Shown piece after piece: positions 45,398 through 55,964 of a DNA stretch of 64,000 nucleotides; within the stretch, counting starts at the first letter, position 1, and each line of letters opens with the position of its first letter. The translations under genes were made by a program, and so were the position numbers. The notes below the pieces were generated by a model, which did not search any database, was not told the origin of the DNA, and saw nothing but the letters and a program-made list of their open reading frames with translations. This DNA is from Hoeflea prorocentri (GTDB lineage Bacteria > Pseudomonadota > Alphaproteobacteria > Rhizobiales > Rhizobiaceae), in the NCBI RefSeq assembly GCF_027944115.1, contig NZ_JAPJZI010000001.1, positions 2,914,001-2,978,000 of the forward strand, written 5' to 3'.

Positions 45398-46411
45398 ATG
45401 AATTTCGTCCGGAGCTTAATTGGTCGCATGCTGCTCGTAGCGGCAGCGACAGCCATGCTTTGCGCTCCTACTCTTGCTCAAAGTACGATGAAGCTGTCTT
45501 CGGCCACCATCAATGATGTCCAGCACGAGTGGCAAAAGGTCTTCGCCCAGGAAATGAACAATCGTGCTGGTGATGCGGTGACAGTAGAGATCTATCCCGC
45601 AAGCCAGTTGGGTGCGATCCCACGCATGACCGAGGGCGTGCTTCTTGGCACAATCGAGGCCTTCACCACACCAACGTCCTTCGTGACAGGCGTTGATCCA
45701 CGTTTTCAGGCTTTCGACATTCCGGGGCTCTTCCACGACGCTGACGAAGTTCGCGCAGTGATCCACAATCCGGAGTTTCGTGATCATCTGGAAACCTTGT
45801 TCCTGGACAAGGGTGTGCGCATCATCGGCGCGATCTACAACTCGCCAATGCTGATGCTGACGTCCAATCCGGTGACAGAGCTGGCAGGAGTCGACGGGCT
45901 TAAGATCCGCACATTCGCCTCGCCTCTGCAGCAGGAGCCGATGAAAGCCATCGGAGCCATTCCGACGCCGCTCGCCCTTTCGGAAGTCGTGCCCCAGCTT
46001 CAGTCGGGCGGTATCGACGGCCTGCTTGCCGGCATGCCTATTCTGACCGCGTTCAAATTCTATGACACGGCTCAGCATGTGACCGACTTGAACTTCTCGC
46101 ATCTCATATCGATCACACTTGTCAATGAAGCATGGTTCCAAAGCCAGACGCCGGAGGTCCGTAAAGCCATTCGTGCCGCCGGACGAGCGGCCGAAGAAGC
46201 TGTGTTCGACTGGGGCGTTGCCAATGTCGAGCGTGCCAACAAGGCCTGGATCGACGCCGGAGGCAAAATCCACAATCTTCCGGAAGCCGAGCAGTCGCGC
46301 ATGATGGACACCTTCGCCGACGTCGGCGCCAAGACGATTGCTGATCAGACCGACGTCGTGGCCGAGTACGATCGCATTGTCGGCGTTCTCGACGCCCACA
46401 GGTCCAAATAG
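45398..46411 (+). CDS. TRAP transporter substrate-binding protein (DctP type)
   Basis: 337 residues with a Sec signal peptide (cleavage after 'APTLAQ' near residue 27). The DctP pattern 'NRAGDAVTVEIYPASQLG' is followed by the middle 'DGLKIRTFASPLQ' carrying the conserved Arg that salt-bridges the carboxylate of the ligand, so the substrate is an organic acid. Separated by 19 bases from DctM. Located between FHMPCDH and the BMP importer. Confidence 0.9.
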   Translation: MNFVRSLIGRMLLVAAATAMLCAPTLAQSTMKLSSATINDVQHEWQKVFAQEMNNRAGDAVTVEIYPASQLGAIPRMTEGVLLGTIEAFTTPTSFVTGVDPRFQAFDIPGLFHDADEVRAVIHNPEFRDHLETLFLDKGVRIIGAIYNSPMLMLTSNPVTELAGVDGLKIRTFASPLQQEPMKAIGAIPTPLALSEVVPQLQSGGIDGLLAGMPILTAFKFYDTAQHVTDLNFSHLISITLVNEAWFQSQTPEVRKAIRAAGRAAEEAVFDWGVANVERANKAWIDAGGKIHNLPEAEQSRMMDTFADVGAKTIADQTDVVAEYDRIVGVLDAHRSK

Positions 46412-46413
46412 GC

Positions 46414-46926
46414 TCAGTCGGAGGACCCGTGTTCGACTTCCCGGCATACCACGCGACTGTCGCTTCCATCGGTACAAATGTGCCGGATCAAGGCAGGCGT
46501 CCGGCCTGTGCGATAGTCAAGACGAACCATCGATCGGGTTGCGTACGTGCGCGGCGGGCGCCCGCACCAGATCGCTTCAACCGGCATTCGGTCCTCCAAC
46601 TCGTTCAAGAGATTAAACACACCGGTTTCGGGATTGTGCCAAAGCTCGAAGCGCACGGTTCCTTGCGTTTCGGCATCGCCGACAGGCGCCGAATACCAGT
46701 GTGCAAGGCTCGCCGAACAACGGAGCAGCCCATCGCTATCGTTCCTGATTTCAACCGGCACGGCGTTGACGCCTTCCGTTCCGCGTTGAAGGTTCGAGTA
46801 TGGGATGTATTCCCTTTTCTCGTTCGCTTCACCGGGGCCAAGGGCCGAGCCGGCAAAAACAATGAGAACCGCCAGTGGGCGGCGAAGGTTTGTCGTAAAG
46901 CAAAGGAGACGTAGGAAATGAAACAT
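46414..46926 (-). CDS. Hypothetical exported protein, antisense to the cluster
   Basis: 170 residues, only gene on this strand inside the B6 run. It has an N-terminal hydrophobic segment ('RRPLAVLIVFAGSALG') like a signal peptide and a mature part with three cysteines ('LLRCSASLAHWYSAPVG', 'AIWCGRPPRT', 'HICTDG', plus 'VVCRE'), which could form disulfides. I do not recognise the family. Its ATG overlaps head to head by nine bases with the ATG of the BMP binding protein, and no ribosome site is seen, so expression is doubtful. It fills the only large gap between the two transporters. Confidence 0.5.
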   Translation of the reverse strand: MFHFLRLLCFTTNLRRPLAVLIVFAGSALGPGEANEKREYIPYSNLQRGTEGVNAVPVEIRNDSDGLLRCSASLAHWYSAPVGDAETQGTVRFELWHNPETGVFNLLNELEDRMPVEAIWCGRPPRTYATRSMVRLDYRTGRTPALIRHICTDGSDSRVVCREVEHGSSD

Positions 46927-47934
46927 CTGGTTTTCTCACTGGTGCTGGCCGCGGCTGTAACCGCGACATCGGCCCATGCGCAGGACATCGATACCATAGC
47001 GGTTCTGACACCGGAAGTCGGCTCCGACTTTGGCTGGAATCAGCAGGGCGTCGACGCCGCCAAGGCCGCAGGCGAAGCTGCGGGCGTTAAGGTGGTCGTG
47101 GCCGAAGGCCTTGGCTATGGCGATGTCCGTGCTCCCATGCGGGAACTCGCCTCCGAAGGTGTGGACCTGATCATCGCCCATGCATCGGGCTACATCACAG
47201 CGGGCATCGAGATCGCCGAAGAGACCGGCATTCCGGTGGCTATTGTCGACAGTCCCGAAGCCCTGAAGAAAGGGCTCGTCGCCGACTACACCTTGTCGGG
47301 ACATGAAGGCGCCTGGCTTGCCGGACGCATCGCCGCCAAGATGACCAAGACGGGTACCGTCGGCATTGTCGTTTCGGGTGAACCACCATCCTGGAACTCG
47401 CAATCGGCTGGCTTTGCACAGGGCGTGCGCGCTGAAAACCCAGACGTGAAGATCCTCTACGCAGTCATCGGACCGGCAGCTTATGCGGATGTCGCTGGTG
47501 GCAACCGGGTGACAACCTCCGTCATCGCAGCCGGCGCCGACATCATCTTTGGTCAAGGCAACGGATCGACCTTCGGTATGCTGCAGGCTGTCGAGACCAA
47601 CAAGGCGCCCGACGGCTCCGATGTCCTGTTCATCGATGTGATCGGCGACAAGACGTCCGTCGACAAGGGCCACCTGCTGACGTCGGTCCTGTGGGACATG
47701 ACTCCGGTCTACTCCGCAATGATCACCGACTTGAAGGCCGGTTCGTTTGGGACCAAGCACTATGCCATCAGTGTCGAAGGCGATAGCGTGAAGCTGATCA
47801 AGACACCGCAGATGCCGGACGATGTCTGGGCCGCTGCTATGGATCTGCGAGAGCAGATCGTGTCGGGTGATGTTTCGCTCGAGCCGATCTTCGATGCCGA
47901 AGAAGTGCGCAAACTGGTCACCTTGACAGAGTAA
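46918..47934 (+). CDS. BMP-family ABC transporter solute-binding protein
   Basis: 338 residues with a signal peptide ending 'TSAHAQ' near residue 22. BMP/Med fold: 'VGSDFGWNQQGVDAAKAAG', 'GYGDVRAPMRELASEGVDLI', 'GHEGAWLAGRIAAKM'. These proteins bind purine nucleosides and some other heterocycles. AGGAG ribosome site just upstream. Followed without gaps by its ATPase, two permeases and three B6 enzymes, so a pyridoxine, pyridoxal or pyridoxamine ligand is a reasonable guess. Confidence 0.88.
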   Translation: MKHLVFSLVLAAAVTATSAHAQDIDTIAVLTPEVGSDFGWNQQGVDAAKAAGEAAGVKVVVAEGLGYGDVRAPMRELASEGVDLIIAHASGYITAGIEIAEETGIPVAIVDSPEALKKGLVADYTLSGHEGAWLAGRIAAKMTKTGTVGIVVSGEPPSWNSQSAGFAQGVRAENPDVKILYAVIGPAAYADVAGGNRVTTSVIAAGADIIFGQGNGSTFGMLQAVETNKAPDGSDVLFIDVIGDKTSVDKGHLLTSVLWDMTPVYSAMITDLKAGSFGTKHYAISVEGDSVKLIKTPQMPDDVWAAAMDLREQIVSGDVSLEPIFDAEEVRKLVTLTE

Positions 47935-47938
47935 TCCG

Positions 47939-49507
47939 ATGGAGAATGATCTTTCCTGCAATGAGGAGCGTGTATCACTCGTCAATGTGACCAAGCGGTT
48001 TCCCGGTGTGGTCGCTGTCGACAAGGTGTCGCTGTCTTTCCATGCGGGAGAGGTTCATGTCCTTCTGGGAGAAAACGGGGCTGGCAAGTCCACGATCGTA
48101 GGCATGCTTGCCGGCCTCCAGGAGCCCGACGAGGGCCACATCACAGTCGATGGGCGTCAAGTGCGCCTGTCGAGCCCAACCGAAAGCCTGGCCCACGGAA
48201 TCAACACGGTCTTCCAGCACGTCATGCTGGTGCCGACGCTCACGGTTTTCGAGAATCTGATACTGGGAGCCCCATGGTGGACGCGTCCACCGCGCAGTGA
48301 AATCGAGCATCGGGTCAAAGAGTTATCACGCGAATTCGGATTGTCGGTCCCACTGGATGCACGTACGGGTGACCTTTCGCTCGGAGAACAGCAACAGATT
48401 GAGATCGCACGGGCGCTGCTGCGCGACAGCAGAGTGCTTATCCTCGATGAAGCGACCTCGATGCTGACCCCGCGAGGTGCCGATGAGCTCGGTGATCGAA
48501 TGCGAAGACTTGCAGGGCGGGGCATCTGCGTCATTTTCATCACCCACAAGCTGAGTGAGGCCTATCGTTTTGGCGACCGTATCAGCATCCTGAAACAGGG
48601 CCGTTTCGCCGGCGCCATCGCTCCGGAACGCCTCTCCGAAATGACCGAGGAAGAGGCCATCGAGGAGAAGGTCCGGTTGATGTTCGGACAGAGCGATCAA
48701 GGCCGGGCAGAGACAACCAGGACAAGCCAAGATCCCGGAGAAATGTGCCTGGCTGTCGAAGGCCTTGCGACGGAAGGCGAAGCGGAGATCCTTGCCCTCT
48801 CTGACATTTCCTTCGAACTGCGTGTCGGAGAAATTCTCGGCATTGCCGGTATTGACGGCAACGGACAAAAACAACTTGCGGAAGCTCTCGCCGGGCAACG
48901 GACGGCGACAGCCGGGAGGATCGCGCTGGACGGCGTGGATATCACCCGCCTACCCGTGGGGCGCCGCCGTAAACTCGGGCTGCGCTACCTCACCGACGAC
49001 AGGCTGCGGGAAGGCAGCGTCGGCGAGTTTCCGGTCTCCCACAATGCCGTGCTTAAGGAGATCGGTGCGCGGCCCTTTTGGGTGCGCGGCGTCGAGCAGG
49101 CCCGCAAGATCGCCGATCATGCCATCCATCTCATCCATCAATTCAGCGTCAAGACGCCTGACGAAAAGACGCCGATTGGCCACCTCTCCGGAGGCAATAT
49201 CCAGAAGTTGCTGCTCGGCCGCGAACTGTCGGGCGAGGCGCGTGTCGTGGTCTTCAACAAGCCCACCTATGGGCTTGACCTGCAGAACATTTCCGCCTCG
49301 CGGAAGCGGATCCGCGCCATCGCCAACGCCGGCATGGCCGCCCTGCTCATTTCGACGGATCTCGATGAGATTCTCGAACTGTCCGACCGCATTATGGTGA
49401 TGGAACGCGGACGAGTGCGCGGCATTGTCGAAAACGACCCCGCACGGCCGGATGAGTTGCGGCAAACGGTCGGGCGGCTGATGGTCGGCGAGGATCTGGC
49501 GGCATGA
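47939..49507 (+). CDS. ABC transporter ATPase with two nucleotide-binding domains (nucleoside/sugar type)
   Basis: 522 residues. Domain 1: Walker A 'GENGAGKST', signature 'LSLGEQQQIEIARAL', Walker B 'VLILDEATS'. Domain 2 has a degenerate Walker A ('GIDGNGQKQ'), signature 'LSGGNIQKLLLGREL' and Walker B 'VVVFNKPT' with Asn-Lys in place of the usual Asp-Glu, so it is likely catalytically weak, as common in this family. Energises the two BMP-type permeases that follow. Confidence 0.9.
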   Translation: MENDLSCNEERVSLVNVTKRFPGVVAVDKVSLSFHAGEVHVLLGENGAGKSTIVGMLAGLQEPDEGHITVDGRQVRLSSPTESLAHGINTVFQHVMLVPTLTVFENLILGAPWWTRPPRSEIEHRVKELSREFGLSVPLDARTGDLSLGEQQQIEIARALLRDSRVLILDEATSMLTPRGADELGDRMRRLAGRGICVIFITHKLSEAYRFGDRISILKQGRFAGAIAPERLSEMTEEEAIEEKVRLMFGQSDQGRAETTRTSQDPGEMCLAVEGLATEGEAEILALSDISFELRVGEILGIAGIDGNGQKQLAEALAGQRTATAGRIALDGVDITRLPVGRRRKLGLRYLTDDRLREGSVGEFPVSHNAVLKEIGARPFWVRGVEQARKIADHAIHLIHQFSVKTPDEKTPIGHLSGGNIQKLLLGRELSGEARVVVFNKPTYGLDLQNISASRKRIRAIANAGMAALLISTDLDEILELSDRIMVMERGRVRGIVENDPARPDELRQTVGRLMVGEDLAA

Positions 49508-50592
49508 CGGAAACCCAGGTGCCGCAGGCGTCGACCGAGGACATCGGATCCGTCCAAAGACCGGAAAACCCGTGGAAGCGGGCCGCGATTACCTCGCTTG
49601 GACCGATTGTCGCAGCCGTCGTTCTGTCGGGATTGATCCTCCTTGCCTTCGGCGTGGATCCGATCGCCTATTACGGCTTCGTCATTGAAAAGGGTCTCTT
49701 GTCGTCGCTTGGCTTGCAGCAAACCCTGACCCGCATGGCCCCTCTGCTGTTTCTTGCGGCCGGCTTGATCGTCGCCTTCCGGGCCGGGATATGGAACCTC
49801 GGCGTGGACGGGCAGTTCCTGCTGGGTGCCGTCGGCGCGGCGGCGCTGGCGCCGGTGCTGGTCGAGACGATGCCCGGCTGGCTGGTGTTGTTGCTGGGCT
49901 TCCTGTTGGCCGGACTGATCGGAGCGGCATGGTCGGTGATCCCTGCCCTGCTTCGGGCCTATCAGGGCGTCAACGAGATCATCACGACGCTGATGATGTC
50001 TTTTCTTGGCGTTTCCATCGCGAACGCGCTCGTAAAGCTGGTGTTCTGGGACCCGAACACGACGGTTCCTCAGACAAGAACCCTTCCCGTGGCCGATCGG
50101 CTTCCGCGGTTGTTCGATACGACGATTTCATCTGGCGTGCTCTGGGCGCTGCTTGCCATCCTCGCCGTCCATTTCGTCATGACCCGAACTGCCTTTGGCC
50201 TGCGTCTCCGCACCGTTGGCGCCAATCCGCGCGCGGCCACCCATGCCGGGCTCTCCGTTCCGCTGCTGACCGTTGCCGTATTTGCCATTTCGGCCGGATT
50301 TGCTGGCCTGGCGGGCGCAACGGAGATCCTCGGCGTCAACGGAAACATCCGCACGGACTGGAATCCGGCCTACGGGTTGACGATCATTCCGCTGGTCTTT
50401 CTGGCACGGTTCAACGGACCGGTGTCGATCATCCTGATCTTCTTCTATTCCGTAATTCTGATCGGCAGTGAAAGTGCCGCTCGAAGAGTGGGCGTGCCGC
50501 AGGATTTCCGGCTGATCCTGGTCGGGATGCTCATGATCTTTCTGGGACTGGCGGAATGGCTGGATACCAGAAGCAGAAAGCGGGCGGGTTAG
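49504..50592 (+). CDS. ABC transporter permease (BMP/nucleoside type), subunit 1
   Basis: 362 residues with about ten helices after a short cytoplasmic N-terminus. Pattern 'RAGIWNLGVDGQFLLGAVGAA' and 'YQGVNEIITTLMMSFLGVSIAN' are characteristic of the YufP-type permeases that pair with BMP proteins. Starts in an ATGA overlap with the ATPase. Confidence 0.9.
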   Translation: MTETQVPQASTEDIGSVQRPENPWKRAAITSLGPIVAAVVLSGLILLAFGVDPIAYYGFVIEKGLLSSLGLQQTLTRMAPLLFLAAGLIVAFRAGIWNLGVDGQFLLGAVGAAALAPVLVETMPGWLVLLLGFLLAGLIGAAWSVIPALLRAYQGVNEIITTLMMSFLGVSIANALVKLVFWDPNTTVPQTRTLPVADRLPRLFDTTISSGVLWALLAILAVHFVMTRTAFGLRLRTVGANPRAATHAGLSVPLLTVAVFAISAGFAGLAGATEILGVNGNIRTDWNPAYGLTIIPLVFLARFNGPVSIILIFFYSVILIGSESAARRVGVPQDFRLILVGMLMIFLGLAEWLDTRSRKRAG

Positions 50593-50595
50593 ATC

Positions 50596-51531
50596 ATGGA
50601 AGCTCTTCTGACATCGGCCTTCATTTCGTCGCTGCTGACCGGGGCGATCATTGCCGGAATTCCGCTCCTGCTGGCGGGCCTTGGCGAGCAGATGTCGGAG
50701 AAGGCCGGCGTCCTGAACATCGGCATCGAGGGCATGATGATCATGGGCGCCTATCTGGGCTTTCTGGTCGCCTGGGCCACCGAATCGATATGGCTCGGCT
50801 TTCTCGGCGGCATGGCGGGCGGCATGTCGGTGGCGCTGTTGATGGCGGTCCTGTGCGTGCGTCTGGGGCTGAACCAGATCGTCATCGGAATTGGACTGAC
50901 GCTGAGCGCTGAAGGGTTGACGTCGCTCCTGCACCACTTTCAGTTTTCGCGAACCTACCCGCGTCTGCCGGCGCCGGTCAGGCTCGATATTCCGATGCTG
51001 ACGGATATCCCCGTCATTGGGCCATCGTTCTTCGGCCGTCATTTGTTCGTCTATCTGGTGTTCTTGGCGGTGATCGTCCTGGCCGTCCTTTATCGCAAGA
51101 CCGCCCTGGGACTGACACTGCGCGCTGCCGGCGAAAAGCCTGCGGCTCTCGATGTCGCGGGTGGGCATGTCACCCTTTTGCGCAGCGCCGCGGTGCTTTT
51201 CACGGGTGCCATGGCCGGCCTTGGCGGCGCCTACATGGCAAATATTGCGGCAGGCATCTTCATTCCGTTCATGACTGGTGGCGCCGGGTTCATCGGCATC
51301 GTTCTGGCCATGCTGGCCCGCGACCGTCCCGTCTGGGTGTTGATCGGCGCCATGATCTTCGGATCGACTCTTTCCATGACCACCGCGTTGCAGGTGGCCG
51401 GGTCGAACATACCCACCGACATCATTCAGACGTTGCCGTTCGCGGCCGTCATGATCGTCCTCGTAATCTTCGGCCGCCGTGCCCACCTGCCCTCCGCGCT
51501 CGGCCTGCCATACGAACGGGGAGCCCGATAG
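50596..51531 (+). CDS. ABC transporter permease (BMP/nucleoside type), subunit 2
   Basis: 311 residues, about nine helices. 'LAGLGEQMSEKAGVLNIGIE' followed by 'GMMIMGAY' is the YufQ-type hallmark. Ends 28 bases before the 4-pyridoxolactonase ATG, so the importer and the B6 enzymes are on one transcript. Confidence 0.9.
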   Translation: MEALLTSAFISSLLTGAIIAGIPLLLAGLGEQMSEKAGVLNIGIEGMMIMGAYLGFLVAWATESIWLGFLGGMAGGMSVALLMAVLCVRLGLNQIVIGIGLTLSAEGLTSLLHHFQFSRTYPRLPAPVRLDIPMLTDIPVIGPSFFGRHLFVYLVFLAVIVLAVLYRKTALGLTLRAAGEKPAALDVAGGHVTLLRSAAVLFTGAMAGLGGAYMANIAAGIFIPFMTGGAGFIGIVLAMLARDRPVWVLIGAMIFGSTLSMTTALQVAGSNIPTDIIQTLPFAAVMIVLVIFGRRAHLPSALGLPYERGAR

Positions 51532-52365
<834 letters not shown>

Positions 52366-52376
52366 ACAGGTGACGC

Positions 52377-53555
52377 ATGCGATATTCCAAAACACGCCCG
52401 CCGGCCTTCACGCTGTCCGCTGGCCCCGTCGACGCCTATCCCGAGGTTCTTCGCGGAATGGGCACGACCGTCCTTTACGACTTCGATCCGGCATTCCTCC
52501 ATGTCTATGAAGGCGTCGCCAGGAAAGCCCAAACAGCCATGGACATGAACGAACCACCGGTGATCCTTCACGGTGAACCGGTGCTAGGACTGGAGGCTGC
52601 AGCCGCGTCGCTGATCGCCAGAGAAGACGTCGTGCTTAATCTGGCTTCCGGTGTTTACGGCAAGGGTTTCGGCTATTGGGCCACCCGCTATGCCAGCCGG
52701 GTGGATGAGATTGAAACCGACTACGATGATGCCATTGACCCCGGCGCTGTTGCCGAGCATCTGAAGAAGCACCCGGAAACCGCAGTTGTCTCGGTGGTGC
52801 ACCATGACACGCCTTCTGGGACGCTCAACGACATCAATGCCATCGGTCAGGTCGTCGCCGACGCCGGCGCCCTGCTAATCGTCGACGCCGTGTCATCCTG
52901 GGCCGGGATGGAAACGTCCCCAGCAGCATGTCAGGCCGGCATCTACATCACCGGCCCGAACAAGTGCCTGGGGTGTCCGCCGGGGTTGACGATGGCGGCC
53001 GTGTCCGATGCCGCTTGGGAGAAGATGGAAGCGAACAAGGACGCGCCCTTCGCCTCCATGCTGTCCTTTACCGACTGGAAAAATGCCTGGAAGGCGAGCG
53101 AGCCGTTTCCGTTCACGCCATCCGTTGCCGAGATCAACGGGCTGGACACGGCGCTTGACAGGTATCTGGAAGAAGGGCCGGAGGCTGTCTGGGAGCGCCA
53201 CGCGCTGACGGCAGCGGCCACCCGCGACGGCGTTCGTGCCATGGGCGTCGACATATGGCCCAAACGGGAAGAGATCGCTTCCCCGACCTGCACCGCGGTG
53301 CGGATGCCCGACGGAGTGGACGCCGGTCCAGTTCTGGCCGAGGCCCGCGCCCGGTATGGCGTCAGCATGTCCGCGGGTCGCGCTGAAACGCTGGGCAAAC
53401 TGATCCGCATCGGCCACATGGGCCCGACGGCGCAACCGGCTTACGCCCTTGTGGCGGTCGCCGCGTTGGGTGGAGCGCTGCAGGCACTGGGCACAAACGC
53501 TGACATTGCCGCAGGCCTCGGAGCTGTGCAGGCTCGAATGGATCAAGGTCTATAA
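52377..53555 (+). CDS. Pyridoxamine-pyruvate aminotransferase
   Basis: 392 residues, class V aminotransferase fold. The schiff-base Lys is K196 in 'GPNKCLG'; 'LHGEPVLGLEAAAASL' holds the Glu (E67) that I recall as important for binding pyridoxamine. 'LNLASGVYGKGFGYWA', 'HHDTPSGT', 'PFPFTPSV' and 'AGRAETLGKLIRIGHMGPT' match the M. loti enzyme closely. It transfers the amino group of pyridoxamine to pyruvate, giving pyridoxal and L-alanine, and does not need bound PLP. Related serine-glyoxylate aminotransferases are a less likely reading. Confidence 0.9.
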   Translation: MRYSKTRPPAFTLSAGPVDAYPEVLRGMGTTVLYDFDPAFLHVYEGVARKAQTAMDMNEPPVILHGEPVLGLEAAAASLIAREDVVLNLASGVYGKGFGYWATRYASRVDEIETDYDDAIDPGAVAEHLKKHPETAVVSVVHHDTPSGTLNDINAIGQVVADAGALLIVDAVSSWAGMETSPAACQAGIYITGPNKCLGCPPGLTMAAVSDAAWEKMEANKDAPFASMLSFTDWKNAWKASEPFPFTPSVAEINGLDTALDRYLEEGPEAVWERHALTAAATRDGVRAMGVDIWPKREEIASPTCTAVRMPDGVDAGPVLAEARARYGVSMSAGRAETLGKLIRIGHMGPTAQPAYALVAVAALGGALQALGTNADIAAGLGAVQARMDQGL

Positions 53556-54326
<771 letters not shown>

Positions 54327-54372
54327 TTGCCTTTGCCAGAAGCTGCTTCTCGAGTATCGCGCCAGTAACAGT

Positions 54373-54399
54373 GGCACCAACCTCCATCCGGTTGGTGCC
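54373..54399 (+). terminator. Hairpin between pyridoxal dehydrogenase and the CoA ligase
   Basis: GGCACCAACC paired perfectly with GGTTGGTGCC around a 7-base loop, in the 100-base gap after the dehydrogenase. No T-run follows, so it may be a partial terminator or an mRNA-processing stem setting lower expression of the last two genes. Confidence 0.45.
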
Positions 54400-54426
54400 G
54401 CCCAGTCCACTTGTGGGTGAACAATA

Positions 54427-55962
54427 ATGCCAACGACAATCGCCTCCCTGATCGCTGACCATGCGGACGACAGTCCGGCAATCGGTGCGCCGGGTCGCTC
54501 TTGGCTGACCTACGGTCAATTGCGGTCGCTTACCGATGACGTTTCCCAGGCACTGGCGGCCATGGGAATCGGACGTGGTGACCGCGTGGCGATCGTGCTC
54601 GACAACGGACCTGAGATGGCCTGTGCGTTCATCACGATTGCTCAGGCGGCGACGACGGCGCCGCTCAATCCGGCGTACCGTGAAGAGGAATATGCCTTCT
54701 ACCTGGAGGATCTTCAGGCCAAGGCGCTTGTGGTGGCGGAAGACTATGGCGGCCCGGCGCTGGCGGCCGCCGAAACGAGCGGGGCCATGATCGTGCGCCT
54801 CGCGTCCGACGCCGATGGACCGGCGGGCGTATTCCGGCTGTCCAGACCAGCAGTCGATGGTGCAAAGGCCGCCGGCAACCCGGACGAAAACGATGTCGCC
54901 CTGATCCTGCACACCTCGGGCACCACGTCGCGCCCCAAGATCGTACCGCTGACCCAGTCCAATATCCACGCTTCGGCAAACAACATCCGGTCATCGTTGG
55001 CGCTGACACCCGAAGATCGCTGTTTGAATGTCATGCCGCTGTTTCACATTCACGGCTTGATCGCTGCGGTCGCTTCGTCGCTGGCCGCAGGAGCATGCAT
55101 AAGCTGTGCCCCCGGGTTCAATGCGTTACGCTTCTACGCTCAGCTCAAGGAAGTTGCACCCAGTTGGTACACGGCCGTTCCGACCATGCACCAGGCGGTC
55201 CTTGCCCGCGCAGCGCGCAACCGGGAAATCATCGATAGCGCCGGTCTTCGGTTCATCCGGTCGTCGTCCGCATCGCTGCCGGCACCGGTCATGGAGGAGC
55301 TGGCCGCAACCTTCGGCGCGCCCGTGATCGAAGCTTATGGCATGACTGAAGCCACCCACCAGATGTGCAGCAATCCCTTGCCGCCCCGCGCACAAAAACC
55401 AGGATCCGTGGGCTTGGCTGCCGGCCCGGACGTGCAGATTGCCGCCGAGACCGAAAATAGTCTGCTCGAGCCGAGTGCAACCGGTGAAATCGTGATCAGC
55501 GGCCCGAACGTGACACCCGGGTACGAGGGCAATCAGGATGCCAATGCCGCCAGTTTCTTCATGGCCGATGACAAACGCTGGTTCCGCACCGGTGATCAGG
55601 GATCGTTTGATGAAGAGGGCTATCTTCGCCTGACCGGACGGCTGAAAGAGATCATCAACCGGGGCGGCGAGAAGATCAGTCCGCTTGAGGTGGACGCGAT
55701 CTTGCTCAGCCATCCTGATATTGCTCAGGCTGTGTGCTTTGCTGTGCCGCATCCGAAACTGGGCGAAGACATCTCGGCCGCAATCGTTCTGGCCGAAGGC
55801 TCCGAGCTTGATGAAAAGACGGTTCGCACGTTTGCTGCAGAACGGCTCGCCGACTTCAAGGTGCCGCGTTCGGTGGTGATCCTGGAAGAAATTCCCAAGG
55901 GGGCGACCGGGAAGATCCAACGCATCGGCTTGGCTGAAAAACTCGGCCTCGGGAGGACCTAG
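54427..55962 (+). CDS. AMP-forming acyl-CoA synthetase (oxalate-CoA-ligase-like)
   Basis: 511 residues. ATP-binding 'HTSGTTSRPKIVPLT', 'YGMTEATHQMCSNPLPP' and 'KPGSVG', the hinge 'YLRLTGRLKEIINRGGEKISP', and the C-terminal catalytic Lys in 'PKGATGKIQR'. The 'EA.HQM.SNPLP' stretch is that of the oxalyl-CoA synthetase branch (AAE3/Pcs60), pointing to a small dicarboxylate or oxo acid. As part of the B6 cluster it may activate a ring-cleavage product (inference). It ends two bases before the likely start of the next gene. Confidence 0.8.
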   Translation: MPTTIASLIADHADDSPAIGAPGRSWLTYGQLRSLTDDVSQALAAMGIGRGDRVAIVLDNGPEMACAFITIAQAATTAPLNPAYREEEYAFYLEDLQAKALVVAEDYGGPALAAAETSGAMIVRLASDADGPAGVFRLSRPAVDGAKAAGNPDENDVALILHTSGTTSRPKIVPLTQSNIHASANNIRSSLALTPEDRCLNVMPLFHIHGLIAAVASSLAAGACISCAPGFNALRFYAQLKEVAPSWYTAVPTMHQAVLARAARNREIIDSAGLRFIRSSSASLPAPVMEELAATFGAPVIEAYGMTEATHQMCSNPLPPRAQKPGSVGLAAGPDVQIAAETENSLLEPSATGEIVISGPNVTPGYEGNQDANAASFFMADDKRWFRTGDQGSFDEEGYLRLTGRLKEIINRGGEKISPLEVDAILLSHPDIAQAVCFAVPHPKLGEDISAAIVLAEGSELDEKTVRTFAAERLADFKVPRSVVILEEIPKGATGKIQRIGLAEKLGLGRT

Positions 55963-55964
55963 CT

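Noticed and set aside
52377-53555. Serine-glyoxylate aminotransferase
   Set aside because: Class V fold, but substrate-pocket motifs and context match pyridoxamine-pyruvate aminotransferase.
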